64,000 nucleotides of DNA from the NCBI GenBank assembly GCA_003222035.1, contig QHUS01000047.1, positions 1 through 64,000 on the forward strand, in the 5' to 3' direction. The DNA is from Gemmatimonadota bacterium. Lineage in GTDB: Bacteria > Gemmatimonadota > Gemmatimonadetes > Gemmatimonadales > GWC2-71-9. How positions within the stretch are numbered: the stretch's first letter is position 1; every line of letters begins with the position of its first letter. The translations under genes and the position numbers were made by a program. The notes beneath the pieces are model-generated. The model made no database searches, was not told where the DNA came from, and worked only from the letters and a program-made list of their open reading frames with translations. Shown piece after piece: positions 49,792-58,503 of this stretch.

Positions 49792-50430
49792 TTACCTCCG
49801 GTGGGCCACGAGCAGCCCGTCACGGATCGGGATCACCGTGCTGGTCCATCGTGGGTCCGCCTGCACGCGGCGCGTGAACTCTCGGATCCCCCGCGTGGCC
49901 CGACTCCGGTCGCGCTTGTTGAAGATCCGTCCCCCCCACAGCAGGTTGTCTGCCAACAGGAGGCCGCCCGGCTTGAGCTTCGTCACGATGACGTCCAGGG
50001 CCTTGGGATAGTCTTGCTTGTCGATGTCGTTGAAGACGAGATCGAAGGACCCGTTGACGCCCTCGAGCGCGGCTACGGCCTCTCCAACGTGGAACTGCAC
50101 GACATCGGCCAGGCCGAGGGCGCTGAGGTTCTCGCGAGCCCGGCGGGACAGATCCGCGTCCCATACGACATGGTGCACCGTCCCGCCGCCGTTCTCCTTT
50201 ACTGCGCGGGCGAACCACGCCGTCGAATAACCGAACCCGGAGCCCAGCTCGAACACCCGCCGTGCACCGCTGAGCCGCGCGAGCAGGTAGCAGAGCTGGC
50301 CGGTGGCGGGCCCGATGATGGGGAAATCGGTGCGCCGGGCCTCCACCTCGAGTTCGGCCAGGCGTGCGGGCCGCGGCGGTACCAGTTCATCCAGGTACGC
50401 CGCAAGCCGCGGGGCGAGCAGCTCCATCAT
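49792..50430 (-). CDS. SAM-dependent O-methyltransferase (CmoM/COMT-like)
   Basis: 212 aa. SAM motif FELGSGFGYST near residues 60-70; DIDKQDYPKAL and KPGGLLLADNLLWGG are typical of the class I methyltransferase_3 (caffeoyl-CoA OMT-like) family, in which metal aids catechol methylation. The start overlaps the stop of the MerR-TPR gene by 4 bases. Substrate unknown. Confidence 0.9.
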   Translation of the reverse strand: MMELLAPRLAAYLDELVPPRPARLAELEVEARRTDFPIIGPATGQLCYLLARLSGARRVFELGSGFGYSTAWFARAVKENGGGTVHHVVWDADLSRRARENLSALGLADVVQFHVGEAVAALEGVNGSFDLVFNDIDKQDYPKALDVIVTKLKPGGLLLADNLLWGGRIFNKRDRSRATRGIREFTRRVQADPRWTSTVIPIRDGLLVAHRR

Positions 50431-51263
50431 CCCTCCCGCGTGAGCCGGCGATAGATCGACAAATGCCGTAAGGCGGCGGCCTTCTTCCCGACCCGCTCGT
50501 ACAGCCGGGCCACGTTGTAGTGCGCATCCGCCAGCCGAGGATCGGTCGCGAGCGCCGTGCGGTACGCTTCGATCGCATCCTTCGGACGACCCAGATCCTC
50601 GAGCGCGATTCCCAGATCGAACGCGGCAGTGGCGTGCTCCGGATCCTCACGCAGTGCCAGCCGGTAATGTCGCTCGGCTTCCTCTACCAGGCCCTCCTCG
50701 TGCAGCAGCCTGCCGAGGTTGACGTGGGCGTCGGCGTGATGTGCCTCGAGCTCGAGGGCGCGCCGATACGCGTCCCGCGCCTCGTCGGGGTCCACCGCCT
50801 CGAGCTCGAGTCCCAGCTCGTACCAGTCCTCCGCATCCAACTCGCCTTCAGCGGCCCGCGCCGCCTGAGCGGCCCGCCGCGCGATCGGCGCCGCTCGCGT
50901 CGCCAGCTCCGACACCGCGAAATCGAGGTGCGTCTGCTCCGACTCGGGATTCCACGCCGTGGAGCCGTCGCGCACCACGATCCGGTCGCCTTCCGCCGCG
51001 ATGTGCAACTCCGCGAGCGAGCGCCCGCGCGGCAGCTGTTGTCGCAGCTTCTTGAGGGCGCGGCGGATGCGGCGGGGGGGGATGCGGGCGCCGACGAGGG
51101 CTTTGGCGGTTCGAAGTACGACCAAGTCCTGAAATGAGAACTGCAGGGTCCGCCGACCGCGTGCAGTAGAGGGCGACAAAAAACCGTCGCGCGCGAATCC
51201 CCGCACCTGCGCGACGGTCAGTCCCAACAGCCTGGCGACGTCTCGGGAGGTGTATCCCTTCAT
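50427..51263 (-). CDS. MerR-type DNA-binding domain fused to TPR repeats
   Basis: 278 aa. Residues 1-70 (TSRDVARLLGLTVAQVRGFA) form a MerR-like winged helix, and 140-275 hold about four TPR units (WYELGLELEAVDPDEARDAY, ADAHVNLGRLLHEEGLVEEA and so on). The TPRs could be an effector or partner domain. It lies 9 bases after ku and overlaps the methyltransferase, so it is part of the Ku transcription unit and might regulate it. Confidence 0.88.
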   Translation of the reverse strand: MKGYTSRDVARLLGLTVAQVRGFARDGFLSPSTARGRRTLQFSFQDLVVLRTAKALVGARIPPRRIRRALKKLRQQLPRGRSLAELHIAAEGDRIVVRDGSTAWNPESEQTHLDFAVSELATRAAPIARRAAQAARAAEGELDAEDWYELGLELEAVDPDEARDAYRRALELEAHHADAHVNLGRLLHEEGLVEEAERHYRLALREDPEHATAAFDLGIALEDLGRPKDAIEAYRTALATDPRLADAHYNVARLYERVGKKAAALRHLSIYRRLTREG

Positions 51264-51272
51264 GCCGGATGG

Positions 51273-52157
51273 CTAGCCTCGCGCACCTCCGACTTTCCGC
51301 TTGGCGGCGGGCGCGGCGGCGACCTTCGCACCGGGCTTCTGCTCGACCCGCTTCGCGGGCTTCCGCTCGCTTCCGCCTGCTCCGCCCTTGGTCTTGAGGC
51401 TCGCCTTCAGCGCCTCCATCAGGTCGATGATCTGCGTCTTCGGCGCTTCGGCCGGCTCCTCGGTGATCTCCTTGCCCTCCACCTTGCGCTGGATCTGCTC
51501 GAGGACCCGCTTGCGGACGTTGTCTTCGTAGTTCTCGGGCTTGAACGCCTCCGACGAGGCCTGCTCCACCAGCTGCACGGCCAGCGTCAGCTCGGGCTTC
51601 TTCACGTCGACTTTGGGGATGGGCACGTCGTCGATGCGGCGCACCTCGTTGGCATAGCGCAGCTGCTCCATGACCAGGCCGTCCTGCTCCGGTCTGACCG
51701 ACACGACGTACTGCTTGCCCCGCGCCGCGTACTGACCCACCGCGACGCGCCCGGTCTGCTTCAGGGCCTCCGTGAGCAGCCGATATGCCCGTTCGCCGCC
51801 CTTGTCGGGTCCGAGGAAGTACGACTTCTCGACGAATACCCGGTCGACCTGCTTGGCGGGAACGAACTCCGCGACCTCGATCGCGTTGGTGGACTTCTCC
51901 TCCAGGGACTTGAGCTCTTCTGGGGTGAAGATCACGTACTGCCCCTTCGAGAACTCGTAGCCTTTCACCATCTCGTCCTTCTCGACTTTTGCGCCGTCCT
52001 TGGCGCAGACGTACTGCTGTTTGAGCCGGGACCCGTCCTTCTTATGGAGCCAGTTGAAGGAGATGGCCGCTGAGGCCTCGCCGGTCGAGAACATCTTGAC
52101 CGGCACGGAAACCAGCCCGAACGAGAGGGTCGCCGACCCGATGGGATGTGCGCTCAT
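51273..52157 (-). CDS. ku: Ku protein, NHEJ end binding
   Basis: 294 aa. Starts SAHPIGSATLSFGLVSVPVK, the universal bacterial Ku opening; KKDGSRLKQQYVCAKDG and EFSKGQYVIFTPEELKSLE follow. C-terminal tail of Lys/Ala/Gly-rich low complexity (KPAKRVEQKPGAKVAAAP) is typical and mediates DNA/ligase contact. Divergent from ligD with only 22 bases between start codons. Confidence 0.95.
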   Translation of the reverse strand: MSAHPIGSATLSFGLVSVPVKMFSTGEASAAISFNWLHKKDGSRLKQQYVCAKDGAKVEKDEMVKGYEFSKGQYVIFTPEELKSLEEKSTNAIEVAEFVPAKQVDRVFVEKSYFLGPDKGGERAYRLLTEALKQTGRVAVGQYAARGKQYVVSVRPEQDGLVMEQLRYANEVRRIDDVPIPKVDVKKPELTLAVQLVEQASSEAFKPENYEDNVRKRVLEQIQRKVEGKEITEEPAEAPKTQIIDLMEALKASLKTKGGAGGSERKPAKRVEQKPGAKVAAAPAAKRKVGGARG

Positions 52158-52179
52158 AGTGGGTTAAGATTTCACTCCC

Positions 52180-54735
52180 ATGGGCGTAAAACGGAAGCCC
52201 CAACCCGATCCCCTCGGCAAGTATCGCGCGAAACGCTCGCTCGACCGCACACCGGAGCCCGGCGCCCGCCCCCCCGCCCCCGCCCCCGCTCCGGGGGGCC
52301 TCTTCGTGGTGCACATGCACGCCGCCCGGCGGCTCCACTGGGATCTTCGCCTCGAGATGAACGGCGTCCTCACGTCGTGGGCGGTGCCGAAGGGACCCTC
52401 GCCCAATCGCGCCGACAAGCGGCTGGCGGTCCACGTCGAGGACCATCCCCTCGAGTACGGTGACTTCGAAGGGGTGATCCCGGATGGCAACTACGGCGCC
52501 GGCGCGGTGATCGTGTGGGACCGCGGGCGCTGGGTGCCCCTCGAGGACCCCGACGAGGGGATGAAAAAAGGGAAGCTCCTCTTCGAGCTGCACGGCTACA
52601 AGCTCAAGGGCAAGTGGACCCTCGTGAAGCTCAAGAAGGGCGAGAAGGAATGGCTGCTCATCAAAGAGAAGGACAGCTTCGTCACCACGGACAGCTCTCC
52701 TCCGCTTCCGCCGGAATCGGTCCTCTCCGGGCTCACCGTCGAGGAGCTGAAAGCGGGAAAGGACCGCGCGGCCCCGGTGGTGAAGGAGCTCCAGCGGCTC
52801 AAGGCACCGCGCCGGGCCGTTACGCTCGACGAGGCCGGTCCGATGCTCGCCGAGACGCGCGAGCAGCCGTTCTCGAAGGCCGGATGGCTGTTCGAGCTCA
52901 AACTCGACGGCTACCGCGTGCGGGCGGGGCGGGAAGGAGGGGGTGGAGAGGCGCGACTCATCACACGCAACGGACACGACATCGCCGCCGGGTTCCCGGA
53001 GATCGCGCGCGCCCTCGCCGCGCTACCGTACGAAGGGTTCATCCTGGACGGCGAGCTGGTGGTTCCGGACGAAGCGGGCCGCCCGAGCTTCCAGCGCCTG
53101 CAGAACCGGGCCCGGGTGAACCGCGCCCTCGACGTGCGCCGCGCCGCGGTCGACTCACCGGGGGTGCTGTACGTGTTCGACCTGCTCGCGTTCGAGGGGT
53201 ACGACGTACGGCCGCTTCCCCTCGAGAAACGCAAGGCGCTCCTCGAGCAGATCGTCCCCCGCGTGGGCCCGATCAAGTACATCGAGCACTTCGAGAAGGA
53301 TGGCGAAGCGCTGTACGAGCAGGTCGTGAAGCTCGGTCTCGAAGGCATCGTCGCGAAAAAGGCGGACTCCACCTACCGCGCCGGTCGCTCGCCCAACTGG
53401 CTGAAGGTACGCGCCGACCGGGTGGACGAGTTCGTCGTCGTGGGGTTCACGCGGCCCAAGGGTTCGCGCTCGGGATTCGGCGCGCTCGACCTCGGTGCCT
53501 ACGAGGACGGAAAGCTCGTCTACGCCGGGCGCGCCGGGAGTGGCTTCACCGAGACGGAGCTGAAGGAAGTCACCGCGATGCTGGAGCGCGGCGTCCGCCC
53601 GACGCCGGCGTTCACGGGCCCCGTGCCGGGGGGCGCCGACGGTCACACCTGGGTCGAGCCGACGCTGGTCGCCGAGGTCCGCTACAAGGAGTGGACGAAC
53701 GAGGGACTACTGCGGCAGCCGGTGTTCGTTCGATTCCGAGACGACAAACCTGTATCTGAGATCGCGGTACGGGGACGGGGGACGGGAGAGGAGGGACGGG
53801 TGGATTCGGATGAAGCGACCCGTCCCCCGTCCCTCGTCCCCTCTCCCCGCGAGGTGAAGTTCTCCAACCTCGACAAGATCTTCTGGCCTGAGGAGGGCTA
53901 CACCAAAGGCGATCTCATCGAGTACTACCGCGCCGTCTCCCCGTGGCTCCTGCCCTACCTGAAGGACCGGCCGGTGGTGCTCACGCGGTATCCAGACGGC
54001 ATCGGCGGCAAGTCGTTCTTTCAGAAGGACGCGCCGAGCTTTGTCCCCGAGTGGATGCAGCTGGAGCGAATCTGGAGCGAGGACACGCAGCGCGAGATCA
54101 GCTACTTCGTGTGCGACAACCTCGAGTCGCTCCTGTACATCGCCAACATGGCCTCGATTCCGCTGCACATCTGGGGCAGCCGGATCTCGTCGCTGGAGCA
54201 GCCCGACTGGTGCATCCTCGATCTCGATCCCAAGGAGGCGCCGTTCCAGCACGTCGTGACGATCGCGCGCGCCACCAAGTCTCTGTGCGACGACATCGGC
54301 CTGCCGTGTTTCATCAAGACCAGCGGCTCGACGGGCCTGCACGTCCTGCTGCCCCTCGGCCGGCAGTGCACCTACGAGCAGGCCCGGACCCTCGGCGGGT
54401 TACTGGCGCGGGTGATCGCCGCCGAGCTCCCCGACATCGCGACGATTACGCGCCAGGTCGAGAGGCGCGGGGCCCGTGTGTATCTCGACTATGTCCAGAA
54501 CGGCCACGGGCGGCTCCTGGTCGCGCCGTTCAGTGCGCGTCCCCTTCCGGGCGCCCCGGTGTCCATGCCGCTCGCCTGGAGCGAGGTCACGCCGAAGCTG
54601 GACATCAGGAAATTCACCATCAAGACCGCGCCGGTCCGGATGAAGAAGCTCGCTGACGATCCCCTGCGGCCGGTGCTCGACCTGCAGCCCGATCTGGTGA
54701 ATGCCCTCGAACAGCTCAATGATCGCCTCGGCTGA
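52180..54735 (+). CDS. ligD: Multifunctional NHEJ ligase LigD (PE-LIG-POL)
   Basis: 851 aa. N-terminal phosphoesterase (about 40-170) with [15 protein letters not shown]; ligase (about 215-520) with AMP lysine K241 in ELKLDGYR; C-terminal primase-polymerase (about 555-851) with [10 protein letters not shown] metal site. Order PE-LIG-POL, not the mycobacterial POL-PE-LIG. The linker (about residues 530-557) is encoded by a heptad-repeat inverted repeat and reads RGRGTGEEG...RPPSLVPSP. Partner Ku is divergent. No clear ribosome site before the ATG. Confidence 0.95.
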   Translation: MGVKRKPQPDPLGKYRAKRSLDRTPEPGARPPAPAPAPGGLFVVHMHAARRLHWDLRLEMNGVLTSWAVPKGPSPNRADKRLAVHVEDHPLEYGDFEGVIPDGNYGAGAVIVWDRGRWVPLEDPDEGMKKGKLLFELHGYKLKGKWTLVKLKKGEKEWLLIKEKDSFVTTDSSPPLPPESVLSGLTVEELKAGKDRAAPVVKELQRLKAPRRAVTLDEAGPMLAETREQPFSKAGWLFELKLDGYRVRAGREGGGGEARLITRNGHDIAAGFPEIARALAALPYEGFILDGELVVPDEAGRPSFQRLQNRARVNRALDVRRAAVDSPGVLYVFDLLAFEGYDVRPLPLEKRKALLEQIVPRVGPIKYIEHFEKDGEALYEQVVKLGLEGIVAKKADSTYRAGRSPNWLKVRADRVDEFVVVGFTRPKGSRSGFGALDLGAYEDGKLVYAGRAGSGFTETELKEVTAMLERGVRPTPAFTGPVPGGADGHTWVEPTLVAEVRYKEWTNEGLLRQPVFVRFRDDKPVSEIAVRGRGTGEEGRVDSDEATRPPSLVPSPREVKFSNLDKIFWPEEGYTKGDLIEYYRAVSPWLLPYLKDRPVVLTRYPDGIGGKSFFQKDAPSFVPEWMQLERIWSEDTQREISYFVCDNLESLLYIANMASIPLHIWGSRISSLEQPDWCILDLDPKEAPFQHVVTIARATKSLCDDIGLPCFIKTSGSTGLHVLLPLGRQCTYEQARTLGGLLARVIAAELPDIATITRQVERRGARVYLDYVQNGHGRLLVAPFSARPLPGAPVSMPLAWSEVTPKLDIRKFTIKTAPVRMKKLADDPLRPVLDLQPDLVNALEQLNDRLG
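53769..53850. repeat. Heptad-based inverted repeat in the LigD linker
   Basis: G-rich arm 53769-53801 (ACGGGG, ACGGGGG, ACGGGAG, AGGAGGG, ACGGGT), 16-base loop 53802-53817, C-rich arm 53818-53850 (ACCCGTC, CCCCGTC, CCTCGTC, CCCTCTC, CCCGC). Arms are imperfectly complementary and both have period 7. It sits in frame between ligase and polymerase domains. Confidence 0.85.
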
Positions 54736-55378
54736 GCTACGTGTCGGTGAAGTCTCGGGGCTCTTGCTCCGGCCGAAGGACGCCCGGCTGCTCTACGTGC
54801 TGGCACATGGCGCGGGAGCGGGGATGCGGCACCCGTTCCTGGAATCGATCTCGCAACGGCTCGCCGAGCAGGGGATCGCCACGCTGCGATATCAATTCCC
54901 ATATATGGAGCGGCGCTCACGGCGGCCCGATCCCCCGGCCGTCGCGGCGGCGACGGTGCGGGCGGCCGTGGCGGAAGCGGCCCGCATCGCGCCGGATCTG
55001 CCGCTCGTGGCGGGCGGCAAGTCGTTCGGTGGCCGGATGACCTCGACGGCGCAGGCGGAGGAGCCACTCCCGGGCGTGCGCGGCCTCGTGTTCCTGGGCT
55101 TCCCCTTGCATCCGCCGGGACGGCCGGACGACAAGCGGGCCGAGCACCTGGCCCACGTGCAAGTCCCGATGCTGTTTCTTCAAGGCACCCGGGACGACTT
55201 CGCCGCTCTCAAGCTGCTGCAGCCGCTCGTGAAGGGGCTCGGCGAGCGTGCGACGCTGCACCTCGTGGAGGGCGGAGACCACTCGTTTCGCGTGCTCACG
55301 AAGTCGGGTCGGAGCGAGGGGGAAGTGATGGGGGAGGTTGTGAGCACCATTGTCGAGTGGGCTGATGGGCTTAGCTAG
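54719..55378 (+). CDS. Alpha/beta hydrolase, dienelactone-hydrolase-like
   Basis: 219 aa from ATG 54719 (54701 is an alternative giving 225 aa). Nucleophile in GGKSFGGRM, aspartate in [11 protein letters not shown] and histidine in EGGDHSFRV, arranged as in the KANL3/TEX30-like hydrolase family. [17 protein letters not shown] is the oxyanion-hole region. Overlaps ligD end, so it belongs to the ligD operon. Function in repair unknown; it could be unrelated housekeeping. Confidence 0.88.
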   Translation: MIASAELRVGEVSGLLLRPKDARLLYVLAHGAGAGMRHPFLESISQRLAEQGIATLRYQFPYMERRSRRPDPPAVAAATVRAAVAEAARIAPDLPLVAGGKSFGGRMTSTAQAEEPLPGVRGLVFLGFPLHPPGRPDDKRAEHLAHVQVPMLFLQGTRDDFAALKLLQPLVKGLGERATLHLVEGGDHSFRVLTKSGRSEGEVMGEVVSTIVEWADGLS

Positions 55379-55448
55379 AGGTTGGGGAGGCTCGGGGAGG
55401 TTGCTCCGACCCTTACCAACTTCCCAAACCTCCCCTAACCTCCTCTAA
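55371..55448. repeat. G-arm/C-arm inverted repeat before the EVE gene
   Basis: Arm 55371-55403 (TTAGCTAGAGGTTGGGG.. to GGGGAGGTTG), loop 55404-55416, arm 55417-55448 (CAACTTCCC.. CCTCTAA). Arms of about 33 bases pair with one or two gaps. C-arm shows period 10 (AACCTCCCCT, AACCTCCTCT). It overlaps the end of the hydrolase gene. Confidence 0.8.
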
Positions 55449-55466
55449 CGTCCACCGACCTGCTTT

Positions 55467-55877
55467 ATGCCCAGCCACTGGATTGTAAAAACCGAGCCGT
55501 CTACGTACAGCTACGACGATCTCGCGCGCCAGAAAACCGCCGTCTGGGACGGCGTCAAGAACAACCTCGCGCTCAAGCACCTGCGACAGATGAACCCCGG
55601 CGACCGGGTCCTGGTCTATCACACGGGGGACGAGAAAGCGGTGGTCGGGATCGCCGAAGTCGCGTCGGAAGCCTATCCCGATCCCAAGCAGAAGGACCCT
55701 AAGCTCGCGGTCGTGGACCTGAAGGCAATTGGGAGACTGCCGCGGCCGGTACCGCTCGCCGAAATTAAGAAGGACCGCGCGTTCGCCGATCTGGGGTTGG
55801 TGCGAATGGGACGCCTCTCGGTGATGCCGGCGTCAGCCGACCAATTCAAGCGCATGGTCAAGCTGGGCGGACAGTAA
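55467..55877 (+). CDS. EVE domain protein
   Basis: 136 aa. Start PSHWIVKTEPSTYSYDDL and WDGVKNNLALKHLRQMNPGD, plus YHTGDEKAVVGIAEV, are EVE/PUA-like hallmarks. The fold binds modified bases in DNA or RNA; bacterial members are often near repair or methylation genes. Follows the 88-base spacer with the inverted repeat and precedes bTHX by 30 bases. Confidence 0.9.
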   Translation: MPSHWIVKTEPSTYSYDDLARQKTAVWDGVKNNLALKHLRQMNPGDRVLVYHTGDEKAVVGIAEVASEAYPDPKQKDPKLAVVDLKAIGRLPRPVPLAEIKKDRAFADLGLVRMGRLSVMPASADQFKRMVKLGGQ

Positions 55878-55907
55878 CCACGCATCACGGACAACGGAGG
55901 ACGGTTC

Positions 55908-56033
55908 ATGGGCAAAGGAGATACTCGCACCAGGCGCGGCAAGATTTTCCGTGGCACGTACGGCAATGCCCGCCGCAAGAAACGGAAGAAGAAGGCTCCC
56001 GAGACCACGAAAGCCCCCAAAGAAGCCCGATGA
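55908..56033 (+). CDS. 30S ribosomal protein bTHX
   Basis: 41 aa. MGKGDTRTRRGKIFRGTYGN is nearly the Thermus Thx sequence, followed by a Lys/Arg tract and a short Ala/Pro/Lys tail. Binds the 30S head. Ribosome site CGGAGG about 8 bases before ATG 55908. The stop overlaps the ATG of the secreted repeat protein. Confidence 0.9.
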   Translation: MGKGDTRTRRGKIFRGTYGNARRKKRKKKAPETTKAPKEAR

Positions 56034-56725
56034 GGGCGCTGGTGCTCGCGAGTGTCGCGCTTCTCGCGGCACGATTCGCGGCGGCCCAGCAGGACGACCG
56101 CTGGCAGCTCACACGGAACAACGGGGCCATCCTCTGGGATCTGCAGCTCGTGCGGCTGGCGAGGGACACGCTGGTCGTGCGGCACAGTGACTCGACCTAT
56201 CGCTTTCCCATCGGCGCCGTGGACGAGCTACGGCTGGTGCGGAAGTCGGAGCATCGCACCAATGAGCCCGGTACCTTCGGTGACGCCCTCGGGGGGGTGG
56301 GGGATGCGGTGTACCGATTGACGCTGTACACGCTCGCCGAACGCCGGAAAATCCTCGCGCAGGTGTTCCACGATCATCCTCCCCGCGACCCCTCGCTGCC
56401 GACGCAAGGCACGAGCGATATCTGGCAGATCACGCTCAAGGACGGCACGATCGTATGGAACCTGCGGCTCGAGCGGCTGCAGCACGACACGATCGTGTTC
56501 CGAAACGATGCCCGCGTGGTGCGCTACCCGCTGCTCCGCGTGGACGAGCTGCGGCTCGTCCGTGCGGGCGAGCACGAGATCGGACCGGTGGCGGCGGGTG
56601 GGCGCTACGACGGCGCGCCCAACGGGGCGAGCGACGTGGTGTACCAGCTGACCCTGCTCGATCTTGCGCAGCGGCGGCAGGTGGTGCAGGAAATCCTCCG
56701 GACACGTAACGCGCCCCGCCCGTGA
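56030..56725 (+). CDS. Secreted protein with internal duplication
   Basis: 231 aa, signal peptide MRALVLASVALLAARFAAAQ. Two copies of a 90-residue unit: copy 1 about 25-112 (WQLTRNNGAILWDLQLVRL, VDELRLVRKSEH, VYRLTLYTLAERRKILAQ) and copy 2 about 131-226 (WQITLKDGTIVWNLRLERL, VDELRLVRAGEH, VYQLTLLDLAQRRQVVQE). About half the residues match. I know no named domain. ATGA overlaps link it to bTHX upstream and dinB downstream. Confidence 0.78.
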   Translation: MRALVLASVALLAARFAAAQQDDRWQLTRNNGAILWDLQLVRLARDTLVVRHSDSTYRFPIGAVDELRLVRKSEHRTNEPGTFGDALGGVGDAVYRLTLYTLAERRKILAQVFHDHPPRDPSLPTQGTSDIWQITLKDGTIVWNLRLERLQHDTIVFRNDARVVRYPLLRVDELRLVRAGEHEIGPVAAGGRYDGAPNGASDVVYQLTLLDLAQRRQVVQEILRTRNAPRP

Positions 56726-57939
56726 CGGCCCGTCGAATCCTCCTCGCCGATGCCGATGCGTTCTACGTGGCCGTGGCGCGCCTCGCGGATCCGCAGGGCG
56801 CCGGTAAGGCGCGCCTGCTCATCGTCGGCGGCTCGGCGGAGCGGCGCGGGGTGGTGATGTCCGCGTCGTACGAGGCACGCGCCTATGGCGTGCGCTCGGC
56901 GATGCCGATGGCGCGAGCGCTGCGATTATGTCGGGACGCGCTGGTCGTACCCGTGCCGTGGGAGACGTGCGCGCACAAGAGCCGCGAAATCGGAGCGGTG
57001 CTGCGGCGCTTCACGCCCGTGGTGGAGCAGGCATCGAGCGACGAGTTCTATCTCGATCTCTCGGGCACCGAGCAGCTGTATGGCGGCGAGCCGCTCGCCG
57101 TGACGGCGCGCCGCATGCGTGAGGACGTGAGGAACGAGACCGCGCTCTCGTTGTCGATCGGCGGCGGCACCTCGAAGCTGATCGCCAAGCTTGCCGCCGG
57201 GGTCGCGAAGCCCGTCCCCGGTTGCTCCGCAGATGGGGTGCACGTCGTGCCGCCCGGAGCGGAAGCCGACTTCATGCTGCAGTTCGCGCTCGCCGATATC
57301 CCGTTCGTCGGCCCTAAATTTCAGGAGCGCCTGTCGCGGTTCGGCCTGCGCACCGTACGCGACGTCGTGCGGCACGACCGGGATGCACTGGTCCGGTGGC
57401 TGGGGGAGCGGGAAGGGACGTGGCTGTATGACCGGGCACGCGGCATCGATCGGGCGCCGGTGCACGCCGTGCGGGAAGCCAAGTCGGTCAGCCGCGACGA
57501 GACGTTCGCGACCGATCTGGACGACGACGCCGCCCTCGCTGCCCGGCTGTTGAGCCTGGCCGATCGGGCGAGCGCCGATGTTCGTGACGCGGGCCTGCTG
57601 GCCCGCACGGTGACCGTGAAGTTGCGCGACGCGGACTTCACCACCCGGCAGGCCAGCCGCACGCTACGTTCGGCCGTCGAGTCGGACCGGGTGGTGTACG
57701 CCGTGGCCCGCGAGCTGCTGGCGCGGCTCCGCGCGGCCCGGCGGATGCCGGCGCGCCTGCTGGGCGTCGCACTCTCGCAATTCGTGTCGGCGGGCGGCGA
57801 CGGCCAGCTCTTCCTCCTCGAGTCGTCATCCCCGGATGCCACGCTCGAAACCGAGCGCGACCGGATCATCTCCCGGATGATCGATGAGGTGCGCGAGAAA
57901 TTCGGTCCGGACGCCTTGAGTCGCGGGGCGGCTCGCTGA
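56722..57939 (+). CDS. dinB: DNA polymerase IV, Y family
   Basis: 405 aa from GTG 56722. Catalytic acids: D10 in LADADAFYV and D107-E108 in SSDEFYLDLSG (SIDEAYLD in E. coli). RRGVVMSASYEARAYGVRSAMP, IGGGTSKLIAKLAA and the little-finger domain follow. Translesion synthesis. Its place at the end of a plus-strand run beginning with LigD suggests a repair locus, although bTHX separates them. The last codon region runs into the 13-nt repeat. Confidence 0.93.
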   Translation: MTARRILLADADAFYVAVARLADPQGAGKARLLIVGGSAERRGVVMSASYEARAYGVRSAMPMARALRLCRDALVVPVPWETCAHKSREIGAVLRRFTPVVEQASSDEFYLDLSGTEQLYGGEPLAVTARRMREDVRNETALSLSIGGGTSKLIAKLAAGVAKPVPGCSADGVHVVPPGAEADFMLQFALADIPFVGPKFQERLSRFGLRTVRDVVRHDRDALVRWLGEREGTWLYDRARGIDRAPVHAVREAKSVSRDETFATDLDDDAALAARLLSLADRASADVRDAGLLARTVTVKLRDADFTTRQASRTLRSAVESDRVVYAVARELLARLRAARRMPARLLGVALSQFVSAGGDGQLFLLESSSPDATLETERDRIISRMIDEVREKFGPDALSRGAAR

Positions 57940-58024
57940 CGTCATTGCGCTACGTCGTCGTACTACGTCGTCGCGTGACGTCTGTGCGCGACGTCTTCGC
58001 GCGACGTTTCTCTTGGACGTCTAC
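57938..58024. repeat. Seven degenerate 13-nt GACGTC repeats between dinB and the ACT gene
   Basis: Units begin at 57938, 57951, 57964, 57976, 57990, 58003 and 58016, spaced 12-14 bases: GACGTCATTGCGC, TACGTCGTCGTAC, TACGTCGTCGCG, TGACGTCTGTGCGC, GACGTCTTCGCGC, GACGTTTCTCTTG, GACGTCTAC. Four contain GACGTC. The array covers the whole 81-base spacer and both flanking stop codons. Confidence 0.85.
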
Positions 58025-58434
58025 ATCGCTCCAAGCGCCGCAGCCGCCTTGCTCACCGCCGCCTGCTTCACCCACAGGATAGCGCCGTACCGCCCCATTC
58101 CGGCGGTCACGCCCGTCACCGCCGTGACGTTGATCTTCGCCGCGCCGAGCCGTGCGAGAACGCCCGCCAGCGCGCCGACCCGATCGTCGCCGTCAATGAG
58201 GAACGCCGTTTTCGGCTTCGACAACTTGATCTTGGCGTCCTTCGCGGCGGCCGTGAACGACACGGCATCGGATGGCACGAAATCCACCTGAGCCTTGCGC
58301 GCGCTCGGGAACGCGTGGAACGCGAGCAGGTTCACGCCGGCGCTCCTCAGGGTCGCGAGCAGCCGGGCGCCTTCCCCGGGCTTGTCGGAGATGGTGGTGT
58401 AGTAGTAGCTCACCTTGCGGATCGAGTCGGTCAT
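58021..58434 (-). CDS. ACT domain protein
   Basis: 137 aa, two ACT-like modules: residues 5-65 (KVSYYYTTISDKPGEGARLL, AGVNLLAFHAFP) and 73-135 (TAFLIDGDDRVGALAGVLARL, INVTAVTGVT). Pure ACT pairs bind small ligands, often amino acids, and regulate partners. No enzyme domain. Convergent with dinB across the repeat array. Confidence 0.85.
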   Translation of the reverse strand: MTDSIRKVSYYYTTISDKPGEGARLLATLRSAGVNLLAFHAFPSARKAQVDFVPSDAVSFTAAAKDAKIKLSKPKTAFLIDGDDRVGALAGVLARLGAAKINVTAVTGVTAGMGRYGAILWVKQAAVSKAAAALGAM

Positions 58435-58503
58435 GGCGGTCTCCGATGTGATCGTTCCGCTTCACTATGTCCCGCAATACGCGCGGTCGCCAGGTCGCCG
58501 TGG

